A stretch of 64,000 nucleotides of DNA from Flammula alnicola (lineage: Eukaryota > Basidiomycota > Agaricomycetes > Agaricales > Strophariaceae), in assembly GCA_015499995.1 (NCBI GenBank), contig JADNRV010000049.1, positions 1 through 64,000 on the forward strand, written 5' to 3'. Below are positions 46,164-56,719 of the stretch, piece by piece (the first letter of the stretch is position 1; each line of letters starts with the position of its first letter). Under the pieces are notes generated by a model, which ran no database searches, was not told where the DNA came from, and saw only the letters and a program-made list of their open reading frames with translations. Both the position numbers and the translations under genes were made by a program.

Positions 46164-46172
46164 CGTTCACAT

Positions 46173-48023
46173 GGCCGCTGCCATCCAGACTGCTTCTCGA
46201 TTCCATCGCACACTTCTCTTGTTTTTATTTGCATATTCTGTCACGGGCCACGACGCCGTTGCAATTTGAATTCCGCCAAAAAGCGCCCTCGAAACGGTCT
46301 GCGTGTGCGACCGATCTCCTCCATCATTGCATCCGGCTTTTCCGGGTCGTTCTCTTCACCGATAAAGATAGCATGGATTGTACATAGAGTATAAATATAT
46401 GTAGCTAGACGCCGTTTGAATTGTATATTGTCCTGACATCATCAACGCTTTACATATTCGAATGTCATACGATGTCATGCCATGTCTCTTTAGCATGGTT
46501 CACAAGTGGTGATGATCGTGGCGATTGTAAAGAACCAGGAAACAGAGCAAGATTTCAGAGCACTGTGGCAAACACAAGTGACTGACGTCTGTGATTAATG
46601 AAACAAGGGACTCCCGCCGGCTCGAGGATCCTGTTACTTCCGTTCCAAGAAAAGATCGCGATCCCTGCCTACATCACGGAGAAAGGTTCTACAGCAGGCA
46701 AACCTCCGCGAGAAGCCCACGGGAGATGGGGAAACTAAAATAGGCAAAACAAGGAGATCAGTACCACGACAAGACGTATGTCGTCGCCACTGACATGGTT
46801 ATGACCATGGCCATGGTGTGCAGCCAGATTGTCGCCAAATGGGCGCAAGAGGTACTTGTTGTGGCGATTGCAGATATAAATAATAGCACATACACATGAA
46901 CAGCTGTTTCCCCGTCGGACCTCGGTGCATAATAACTGCCCTTGCCCCACATCTGCTGCATGGACTTAACGGGGATCAGTGGGGATCAGGACAGGGCATG
47001 CCTTTGGACATGGATAAAAGGCGATCTGTATTTCCTGATAGCAAGTCGAATATGCATACAGAATGATCACACCCCAGCGTGTTTCCATTATCTTTGTCTT
47101 TGTGCGTGCTCACCGGCGGACCCGTTGTTCACCTTAGACTATGTAGGTAGTCCTGTACACGATAACGAATCACGATAACGGCTCTATACACACCTTTATC
47201 TGCAATGTGGAGCCAGCTGAATGTAAGAACGTGCCCGGTAGGATCATCGACCGTGACATTTCCTAGTACAGTAGGTCCTTCAGGATTCTTCGCTGATATC
47301 GATTACTTCACATACAATCAAACGGATGTAATAAGATGCAATAGCTTGCAAGAAGTCGCACAGTAAAATGACCGGAGAAGTTGCCCAATTGCAAAAGGGA
47401 ACTTCGAACGTTCATGGCCAAAGGCAGGTGATGTGCAACTGAATTGGTCCACAGCCTCAGCGAGCAGGCGGCTGTGGCACGAAGGCTGCAGGGTACTTTT
47501 TGTCCAGCTGATCAGGCCTAGGTGCATCTTTGAGTTTCTCCTTCGAAGATCCGTAACACCGTAGATAAGAGAAAGCACCAGTGAGAATTATTGACTGGAT
47601 TCGAATCCAGTACCAATGATTCTCCAACTCGGTGCCAAGAGTGTGGCGCACGACATCGTCAAGATGAGATGACGTCAACATCGCTGGTTGTGATGGCGGG
47701 TCGCAGCAACGAGATAAGCCTCATCCAGCGCTATAATTGACACAGGCGCATCTTGTTATCGTTTCAGCCTGGTCCACAACTATTCTTGCCCATGAAGCAT
47801 TCAAGACCGAGGGGTCTTGGCGCGCTATTTATTATCCTAGCTTTGCAATTGATGAAAACACACCTCAACTCATCCCCCTGGTATCAATGACTAATATTTG
47901 GCAGTGGAAAGAACACATCAAAACAGAAAACATAGAGGACGAAAGATAAACCCAATGTACAGATTTTAGAATGGCTATTTCAGGTTGGATCAATTTTTAC
48001 TCAGCTTTACTCACACACGTCCG
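46173..48023. other. Intergenic, nothing firmly recognised
   Basis: About 1.85 kb upstream of nothing on the plus strand and downstream of the aminotransferase. A short minus-strand frame at 47457-47681 (ending DQLDKKYPAAFVPQPPAR) is not supported by splice or domain evidence. A direct ggggatcag word occurs at about 46971 and 46981. Confidence 0.4.
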
Positions 48024-49671
48024 CTATTCCTCGCCGTACTTCTCAACCCAGCCACGATGGAACCGCTCGAGCTTGCCTACGTACTCGTCTACGCCAGGGC
48101 ACAGGCACGTCAGGCGGTAATGCCACTCGCCCTCCTTCTGCCCGAACCCGCTGCCCGGCACGACGCAGATGCCCGTCTCGTCGAGCAGCGCCAAGGAGTA
48201 GAACGCGTCCGGCTCTTTGCCCGCGGCGAGCGCTGCATCTCGCGCCTTTTTCGAGAGCTTGATCTGGGGATACAGATACAGAGCCCCAGGGGAGTCGACG
48301 CACGACACGCCCGGCAGGGCATTCAGCCGCGAGGCCATGGCCTGCGTGCGGTCCGCAAGCGCGGCGTGGATCGTGTCCGTCTCTTTCTTCCATAGCTCGT
48401 GGCTTTCCTGGCCGGGTTTCGGCGGGCGCACCATCGAGTCGAGGGCGATTTGGCCGGAGAGGGGTGGGCAGAGGCCGACGGAGACCATTTTGTAGAGCAG
48501 AGCGATGACTTCGTCCGAGAAGTTCGTGCACTCGAAATAACCTCCGCGCCGGCCGCATTCGCCCGAGACGCCCTTGGATATGGAGTGGAAGGACACGAGA
48601 GGAACGGGTGATTGTAGCTTGGACACGACCTTCTTGAAGGAGGTGAAGGGGTGTGTTGCCCGACGGTGCAAGTTGTTCTGGTATACTTCATCGGCCATGA
48701 GGACGAGAGAGTACTTCTCGCAGAGCTCTACGAGCTTCTCCTGTATCGCCTCGTCGAGAAGCGCACCGGTTGGGTTTCCGGGGTTGATGATCACCAGTCC
48801 TTTGGCAATGACGCCCTCTTTGTGGGCCTTCTCGAGCGCCTCCTCGATGGATTCCACGGATGTCGACCATCCGGATGCCTCGTCGAGATGATAAGGTATT
48901 GGCAGACCCTGGTGTTGAGCAAGAGAAGCAGTGTATAGGGGGTATTGGGGAATAGGAATGAGGATCCCAGCTTTTGGAGATGAGATGAGCATGTTGATCA
49001 GAAGTGAAACACCGGCGGAGGCGCCGCCAGTCAGAAAGATGTGGTTAGGGTCAGATGGATATCCATCGCGCTCTGAATGCACCATTAGCTTGCGGATCTG
49101 TAAAGGTAAGAAGACGAGACGCGACGCACCTTCGATGAACTTTGCGACATTCCGGCGAATGAACGGGACACCTTGGCTGTGCGAGTACGCACCGATCGAG
49201 CCAATCTCAGTAGAGAGCTCCTTCGCGCGTTCGACCACGTCTGCCGGGAATACGTTTGGTGCGAGGGTAGCCAATTCCGGCCATTCCATGAGGGCAGCGA
49301 CCTGGCATGGAGGATCAGAGTGAGAGGGTAGGTGAAGTGAGTCATAATGCCATGCATACCTGGCGAGTGAAGGTGATAGGCGGCTGATCCAATCCTTTCT
49401 GCTGTGGATTTCCGATGTTGGACGAGATGACCTTATCGAACGGGAGGCCGTGGTCGTCCTCCTTGAGCTTATCTCTAAGCCCCTCTGCCTTAATGGCGAG
49501 CTCGCCGCGGACGGCATATTCGACCTTTTGAAAGGTGGGATTGAGAGAGTCAACGGTGAGTGGGCGCATTGGTGAACGAGAATGAAAGCGGATCTTTGAG
49601 AAAGTGGGTTTGACTATCGATATGGGTTGGCGACGAGACGAAAGCCGCAAGGCTAGGGCCAGGGAGACCAT
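48024..49671 (-). CDS. Alanine aminotransferase
   Basis: PLP enzyme interconverting alanine + 2-oxoglutarate and pyruvate + glutamate. The N-terminus MVSLALALRLSSRRQPISI is Arg/Ser-rich, like a mitochondrial presequence; a second Met at 49569 (MRPLTVDSLNPTFQ) would make a shorter cytosolic form. Family motifs: SSNIGNPQQKGL, GSIGAYSHSQGVPFIR, HIFLTGGASAGV, INPGNPTGALL, LVLMADEVYQNNL, the PLP lysine in SFHSISKGVSGECGRRGG, and GICVVPGSGF. One intron (about 49361-49301) follows FTRQ; a second, 57 nt and in frame, probably lies at 49129-49073, giving KFIEERDGYP instead of the insert GASRLVFLPLQI...HS. The C-terminus is HRGWVEKYGEE. Confidence 0.92.
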
Positions 49672-50506
49672 ATAAACAATCCCTCAGACACGTGCAGCTG
49701 GATTCTGGGCAACCCTCGTCAAATTCCAGAGTCTGCTTATCTTACGCCGATGGCGGTCCTTTGTAACAAAAGTGAAGGAGTGGCTACAGGGTGGCTTGCA
49801 GACGAGAGATAGAAGGATGAGAGTCTTATAGACCTTTTCTTGCTGTGAAGCACTGAGGATGCGATGCTCTGTATACTTAGTCTCACTCGAAATTTTAATT
49901 TTGGAACCGGTCCGGCATTTCTTCCTTGCTGCTTCCCCGCATTGAGTCATTCTCGGACATACATCGGTGGATACTAATAGGACCGAATTTGAAGTACTAA
50001 TCCATGTTCAAAGTGATATCCATGAAAGTTTATTTTCTGAATCCAAGGAGAGGAATTGTTGTGATTGTCATCAATGAAATCGATCAAGCGGCGTGCAGGA
50101 TACGTCACGGTGCAGTGAACACAGTTAAAAAAGGGTGTTCTGGAACGTACTGGCACAATTTTAGCTGTACTTCGAATCCTTCAGGGTATCACAACTCTTG
50201 CAGTTGCAGTAATTGCTCACTGAGAGCAAAATACGACTTCCTGCCAGCACAGCCTAGCAGAGTCCGGACAATGCTCAAGAATCACGCTGTAAAGTAAGCA
50301 CAGATTTTATCAACCGAACACCTCAAATGAATTCGCAATAATTTTGCTATGAACGAATTCCTCGGTTGTGCGTCCGGGATATTACACATCTTCTATTTGT
50401 TCCAGAATCCTTTAGCCCTCGCCATAAAGCAGAGCCAAACAATGCCGTTCAAATTTTTGTGAACCCTTGTGCAACAAGAGGAACTTTTAAACAGAAAAAC
50501 GTCTCC
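49672..50506. other. Divergent promoter region
   Basis: 835 bp between the divergent alanine aminotransferase and rrp9 genes. No gene was seen; the interval probably holds both promoters. Confidence 0.5.
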
Positions 50507-52572
50507 ATGCCCGACTCCTTCTTCTCAGCCCCATCTAAAAAGAGAAAGCGCACCAACTCCAACGCGCACTCAGACGCCCGTAATGTCACCAAGAAGTTTG
50601 CTCGCAAGCCCACAACGACTCGCGATGGCAAGAAGCAAGGCTCCATGAAAGTGAATGGCAGTCTCAAGGGAAAGAAGGGTCGCGCGGATGAAGAGTTGTC
50701 AGACCAGACCGATGAAGAGGGCGGTGTTGATGATATGGATTTACGGGCAGACGATGTTGGCGTGGGTGATAGTGACGACGAAGACGAGAATGAAACACCG
50801 GCCGAGAAGCGTCTGCGGCTCGCGCAACTGTATCTAGAGAGTGTAAAAGTGGGGTTGGGTATGTATTTTATTACTTATTAGTTGTAAATTGCTAATTCTC
50901 TTGTAGCGGACGGCGAATTTGATGCCGCAGAGATTGACAAGGAGCTCATCTCTGCTCGACTAAAACAGGATGTTTTGGAGCACTCTGGAAAAGTACACCT
51001 GTTCATTGCCGATTCAGTATGTTGTACCTCTCTCCTGGTCTGTACTTTTTCTAACGACTTCTTTTCTTTGTTAGTTTGACTTCACTCAGCCACCCACATC
51101 CGTACTTCGCACTCGTGGACATCGCTTCTCCGTCACCTCCGCAGTAGCCTCAGAATCCGGAAACCATCTATTTACATCTGGGAAGGAAGGACACATCATC
51201 AAATGGGACTTGGCTACCGGCAAGAAAGTTGCGACTTTTTATAAAGTTCGACCTTCCACCACGGACAGGAAAGGGAAAGGAAAGGCCGTACTGGACCCCG
51301 ATATTAAAGGCCACACGGACGAGGTTCTCTCCATAGCCCTGAGTGGAGATGGTAAATTACTGGCGAGTGCTGGGCGTGATAGAAGATTGTGCGTATGGGA
51401 CACGGAAAAGGGCGAATGGGTGAAAACATTTGCGGGACCCTTGGGACACAAGGACGCGATCGTGGTAATTATCCTATCTCAGTCTGTTTTTTTCTATGCT
51501 AGTAATGACGTTCACTTTACAGGGTGTTGCATTTCGCAAAGGGACAAACCAACTATACTCCGGATCATTCGATCGTACATTGAAAGTCTACGACCTTTCC
51601 CCTTCAGTAATGGGCTATGTGGAAACTTTGTTCGGGCACCAAGACCATGTCCTGTCTCTTGATGCGCTGAGAGGCGAAACTTGTATCAGCGTCGGCGGTC
51701 GTGACAAGACAGTACGATATTGGAAGATTGTGGACGAGACACAATTGGTGTTCCGTGGTGGCGGTCGCAGTCGAGTTCGCGAAGTCTTGGAGGGTGGTCT
51801 GAAAGGAGACGACGAGGGTGACGATGTGGATGCCGATGGTACGGAGCTAATGCCCAAAGCCAAGGGCAAGGAACGGGAAGAGAAAAAATTCATTGAAGGA
51901 AGCATTGAATGTGTCGCCATGATTGACGAGACGACGTTCATCAGTGGAGGTGACAGCGGGTGGGTTCTTTTACGATGCTAGAAAGCGTCAAGCGTAATGC
52001 TGACGTTGACTAAAAGGTCAATATGCTTGTGGAACACCCTCAAGAAAAAGCCGATTTTCATACAGGCGCTTGCCCATGGTTTCAACGAAGTGCTCTCCGA
52101 ATCAGAAGGCGTCATCAAAACTCCAAGATGGATCACCGCACTAGCGAGCTTGCGGTATTCAGACCTCATTGTATCTGGTACGTTGCTCTCCATAGTCTCT
52201 GTACCGTCGTTTCTCACTCTGTGTTTTTTAGGGTCTTGGGAAGGCGATATTCGAATGTGGAAGCTAGATCCCAAACTTAAATCATTCAGCCTCGTCGGAA
52301 AGATCGCAGCGCCAGGCGTCGTAAACTCTCTGCAGCTGCTCACACCACCAAAAGGTTTCGTCGAGACCTCCTCATGGGCGACGCAATCGAGCTCGACATC
52401 GGACACTACGACGACGAAGCCGACGAAGTGGAAAGAACTCGCTGTGAGTCCTTTCCTTTTGGTGGCCGGTCTAGGTCAAGAACACAGGCTAGGAAGGTGG
52501 TTGAGCGTGAAGGAAGGAGGTGCCAGCAATAGTGCGATGGTTGTAGCCTTCTCACCCCGGACGTTAGCTTGA
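50507..52572 (+). CDS. rrp9: Rrp9-like U3 snoRNP WD40 protein
   Basis: MPDSFFSAPSKKRKRTNSN begins a basic nuclear/nucleolar N-terminus, followed by an acidic SDDEDENETPAEKRLRLAQLYL helix. Rrp9/U3-55K has this layout: RLKQDVLEHSGKVH and then VLRTRGHRFSVTSAV, the entry to the WD40 propeller. Repeats read HLFTSGKEGHIIKWDLATGK, GHTDEVLSIALSGDGKLLAS...LCVWDTEKG, GVAFRKGTNQLYSGSFDRTL, GHQDHVLSLDAL...KTVRYWKI, SIECVAMIDETTFISGGDSG and SGSWEGDIRMWKL. The protein binds U3 snoRNA in the small-subunit processome. Introns are near 50859-50906, 51018-51072, 51464-51522, 51960-52019 and 52178-52232. The sixth/seventh blades have a long loop rich in Ser/Thr. The end is SAMVVAFSPRTLA. Confidence 0.92.
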
Positions 52573-53116
52573 TTTTCACCATGGTCATGTCAACGATTCT
52601 TTTTACCCCAATTGCTATGCCTCAGGAACGTCTTTGCTGTGTGTTCATCCTTGACAAGCTCCTCTCCTTTCACGTTCATTTTTGTGCGGCTTGAGATCTC
52701 GTCCAGCGGTGAGTGATATTCTACTATAGTTTGGATCTTAGCCGGCACTCCGCCGAGGCCGACACACTAGTAGCGCTCACCTTTGGACAACCAAGCTCTA
52801 GGCTCCAGATCTGCCGAGCTGAATAATGCCTGGTCTGTCGTAAAACGACCACTCTTTACGACCTGTGGATTGGCGACGAGGCAGAGCAAGCGAAGTAGTA
52901 CTCAACCTTTACCAGGGTCCTTAATAACTCAAGCATCTAACATAACAGACCTGTGGTCCTGATTGCGTTGCAAACCAGATAGCAAGTAGATAGACCGAAC
53001 TAAATAAGCCCTACATACATGTACATTAGTCCTTTGCAATTCCCTCGAATCCGAATAAGATCGGCGGGCTGGAATTCTCCAATTCTCCACGGTGTGCAGG
53101 TAAAATGATGATTTCA

Positions 53117-54420
53117 TCATGCAATGGTGCATCCTTCCTCGCTCATTCCGTCGAGACCAGGAGGGAGAGGACCCATGAGTTCGGATGGAGGCGAGCCGTA
53201 TGTTTGCATCTGAGGATGTGTGATGAGCACTTAGTATTCTCGCACATCGTCTGAAAGGCAGAGTCAACATACTTCGCTCATGAGCTCTACGACCTGTTTA
53301 TTAGCCTCCGCGTTGGCGTCGCTGTAGCTGGTTTTCTCAAAGACGACGAGGATCTTCTTCACACACACCAGTTGGCTTTCGTACCGCGTCCTATCTTCGG
53401 CAGAGATGGGAGCTGGAGGCTTCTCCAGATAAGATGGGAACTGTATGCGAGAAGTCAGTTAGATTTATTAAAGGATTGAGAGAGGGGTGCTCGTACGCCG
53501 TCAGCTAGCTCCTTCAGAGGCTCGTACAACACGTCTTTGCTCATCAGTTGTCCCATCATGTTTTCTAGGAACCCCGCGAGCTCTGTCTCGTCGTCACCTC
53601 CTTCACCCAGCCCAAGATCGCCCAAGGATTGCAGTAGCGCCTCGAGTGAGTCGGGGTTCGCTGCAGAACCTGCACCCGACGCTCCAGAAGCACCCTGGAA
53701 ATGAAAATTAGGTAAATTCGAGAGCTTATCTTGCGGGAATGCACTCACCTTGATTTTGGACTCGCTCTCTTTCAGCTTATCCATCGCCTGCTTGATCTTG
53801 TCCTGGAACCCACCAGTGCCCGCACCCGCACCCGCGTCTGCCTCTTTTGCCTTTGCAGAAGGCTCCGTCTCGCCGAGTGCCTCGAGCCCGCCGTCTCCGA
53901 GGTTACCGTCCATGCCCTCGACGAGCATCGCCTCCCACGCAGCCTTGAATGCCCGAGCGCGTTCGTCCTCCGTCACCTTACCCCCAGCTGCATCCCCCTG
54001 CGCACTCCCAGCGGCCTCGTCCGCGATCTCACGCATGAGGCTCTCCATCCCTCGCGCCAGCTCCTTCGTGAACTCGGACGACAATGCATCTTCGTCGGCC
54101 TCGTCTGCGGTGGCGAGATGGCTGCCCGATCCTGGTATTGATGTCGGCGGCGCATCGACGCGGGTGTTGGTGCGCGGTCGGCCGAAGGTCGTCGTTGTCG
54201 CTGCTGATGGAGGTGGCGGTGGTGGAGATGCTATTGGAGACAAGGGGGATTGTATTGGGGCGCCTTTTTGGCCTGGAGTGAATTGGGACAAGACATCTGG
54301 GGGAAGAATGGTCGTTAGTCATTGGTCCTTTTCTTTGAATGAGAATGGCGAACCATCCAGATCGTCGAGGTCATCTTCTGGATCTGTATTCAACTTCTCG
54401 ATGGTCGGTTTCGTAGACAT
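53117..54420 (-). CDS. pex19: Pex19 peroxisomal membrane-protein chaperone
   Basis: Start MSTKPTIEKLNTDPEDDLDDLD, an acidic N-terminus where Pex3 binds; after an intron DVLSQFTPGQKGAPIQS. A Pro/Ser/Thr linker precedes the helical cargo-binding core: FTKELARGMESLMREIADEA, ARAFKAAWEAMLVEGMD, DKIKQAMDKLKESESKIK, ELAGFLENMMGQLMSKDVLY, EPLKELADGFPSYLEKP, then ESQLVCVKKILVVFE. It ends in EEGCTIA, a farnesylation-type CaaX box, which is characteristic of Pex19. It binds newly made peroxisomal membrane proteins in the cytosol and docks to Pex3. Introns lie near 54350-54295, 53748-53697, 53500-53441 and 53271-53202. It is convergent with rrp9. Confidence 0.93.
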
Positions 54421-55253
54421 CCTTTGAGGTGAAGGAGATTCAATAGATCCAGTAACGCAAGAATATGAACTATCCAAAGATTTGTTATGGCACAGGACGA
54501 TTCAGTCTTCAGAGCAATGTGGAGAAAATTGAGCCCCTGATAGTTGGCTTGGAGAGGAGAAAAACCCGGTCCGGTTCAAATGTTTGAATGTATGATGTAC
54601 TTAGTCCGCTCTACATGTGATAAATTAGTACATAAAGTGTACAATTTGTCTATGAGTACCACAGAGCAGTACGGACCTCTGTTATATGTACCCACTAGCG
54701 AGGACAGGTATTTTGCTGTTCGATGAACAGTGCAAAGTCGTGAGGTCGGGTTGGCCGAAGTTGCCGTCGTCGATGGGACTAAATTGCCGAATGTGCGTCT
54801 ACGCCCAACTTCCTCATAATAATATGCCATCCTCCTCTCCGCCGCCTATCGATTTGGTTGTAGAAGAAGTACCACACAGTTCTCCTTTTCGAATGATGCA
54901 TGATTTACCAACAACCGCGTGATGGTTGTACTTAGTGTTCTCCCCTCGCACCTCTTATCACGGCCATGTCAATGCCCACTTTCACATAAATCATTTGTTA
55001 GGTGTCGGGAACATCTTTTGCGGTGTGTTCATGGTTTAGGTGGTTCTCTCTTTCATGTTGATCTCTGCAATCTTTAAACAGCCTGATATTTCATCCAGCG
55101 GCGGCTGACATGCTTTTAAGATCATTTGAATCTGGGCAGCCACTGCACTCTACGGACCATTTATTGAACTGACAGTGCTCGGCTTCAGACATCAAGCATC
55201 TCCCGAGTTTTAACGCCCCTCCACCACAGTATCTATACCGGAGAATAATCTCC
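54421..55253. other. Intergenic, with a diverged repeat of 52.6-kb sequence
   Basis: No gene. The stretch 54961-55110 resembles 52573-52712 in places (for example GGAACRTCTTT and the word TGTGTTCAT, then TCATCCAGCGG), as if the two were diverged direct copies. The left end is the promoter of pex19. Confidence 0.4.
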
Positions 55254-56168
55254 ATGGCTTCTATCTGCGCCAAAAGCAAACGCTATATCTTTATGTCTCT
55301 CCATATTTTTTTCATCCATGCGGTCCTGTCAGGGCTTTCCGTTGCAAAATGGACGATGGAAACGCTGCTCTGGATCCTATCTTTAGCCGGGCTAGGACCC
55401 AACGACATTGCGGACGGTGTCCCGGATGATCAACATCCCATCGAAACAAACCCAACATCTGAGGTACAGTCCACACGGAAGAAACCTAGTTCTGTGGGCT
55501 TATACTCTATTTGAAGGTCTATCCAAATCCTCCCCCTCAGTATGGCGCTGGACGGGAGGTTCAGAATTGGAACGAAGACAACCTGGCTCGAATCATCAAT
55601 ATTCTCGATGATGTGTCTACAGAGTGGAGTGGCATGCTTTTTGGGGTGGGTCATTTTCTTGCTGGAAAAACATATACTCTGCTAACTACCAGCGCCAGAG
55701 TGACGACTCCATTACGAGCGCAGACCCCTTCTTACCGCCTGGTCTTTCGCAAAACGGCCACTCCCATGCATCCTATGCGATCATCGAAAATAGTGTGGAA
55801 TCTGACAACGCTCCATCTATTCGTCCACGTATTACTCTTGCAAAGTTCGACACAGGAACAAAGGAGGTGAGTCACAGATTTCATTGCAAACCTCGAGACT
55901 TACAAGGGGACGAAAGTTTACCCTTCGTTATAGATCCTCGGTGCCTGAATTCGTCCCTAGTTCGCATTCTCGGGATATATCCGTCTCTGAGAATATTGCT
56001 CGGGACCTCTACCCGGCCTTCTGGACCCCGGCGCCAAAAGTCTCTGTAACTATCGCCACGCCTGTGAAACGTTCTCGCCGTGACCGCCGAACCCATTCTG
56101 CGAATTTTCTGTGTTCCAATACGGAGAGCCTTGGAGATCGAAATGTCCTTCTGCCTATTCAAAATTGA
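55254..56168 (+). CDS. Unknown protein with hydrophobic N-terminus
   Basis: Four exons (55254-55463, 55517-55645, 55693-55866, 55917-56168) join with every intron in phase 0 and short lengths (53, 47 and 50 nt) to give 254 residues. The N-terminus carries a hydrophobic stretch (YIFMSLHIFFIHAVLSGLSV, then ETLLWILSLAGLG) that may be a signal anchor or two membrane segments. The rest is polar: VYPNPPPQYGAGREVQNWNE, LARIINILDDVS, PRITLAKFDTGTKE, FTLRYRSSVPEFVPS, ARDLYPAFWTPAP and a basic RRDRRTHSANF. I recognise no domain. The clean phases favour a real gene; the function is unknown. Confidence 0.55.
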
Positions 56169-56719
56169 TTCTTGGTTTCTTTAAACCTTTCGTTCGTCTC
56201 TGAAGCACTCTTCTATATACCTACTATACCCCTTCTTATCCTATCAATCTCATAATATGTCAAGGTTTCGTCCAGGTTACACCGCTGGTTTCAGATTTAA
56301 AATGGTTTTAAAATTGGGTATTGCTCCTCGCGAACGTTTATATTGGAGACCCACAGACTGCCCCCCATCAAACAAGAATTTCTTCTAGTGTACAAGTCCA
56401 CCCAGGCGCGCCTATATTGAGGTCTTGCAGCGAGAGAGTGTTTGGTGATCGCGCAAGTGAGGTTTTGGTGTGAAAGGAGGAACTAACGTTCCACTCAAAT
56501 TCCGGTCGTATAATATATGTCTCTACTAGATTAATCCACACATATTGTAGCCTTGACGATGCCACGGTGGATGGCGGCTTGATGGCCGATGCCCGAACGT
56601 GATGCATGCTCTCTAATCGAAATTAAAGGCCAGTTTGAGGCCAGTTCATTTTTTTAACATATCAGCGAAACAGTTAAGAAAAGCAGCGTCGACAACGCGC
56701 TAAATCTATATTATAAAAC

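Noticed and set aside
48043..48691. Long GC-rich minus- and plus-strand frames over the aminotransferase
   Set aside because: They are alternative frames of the conserved aminotransferase exon.
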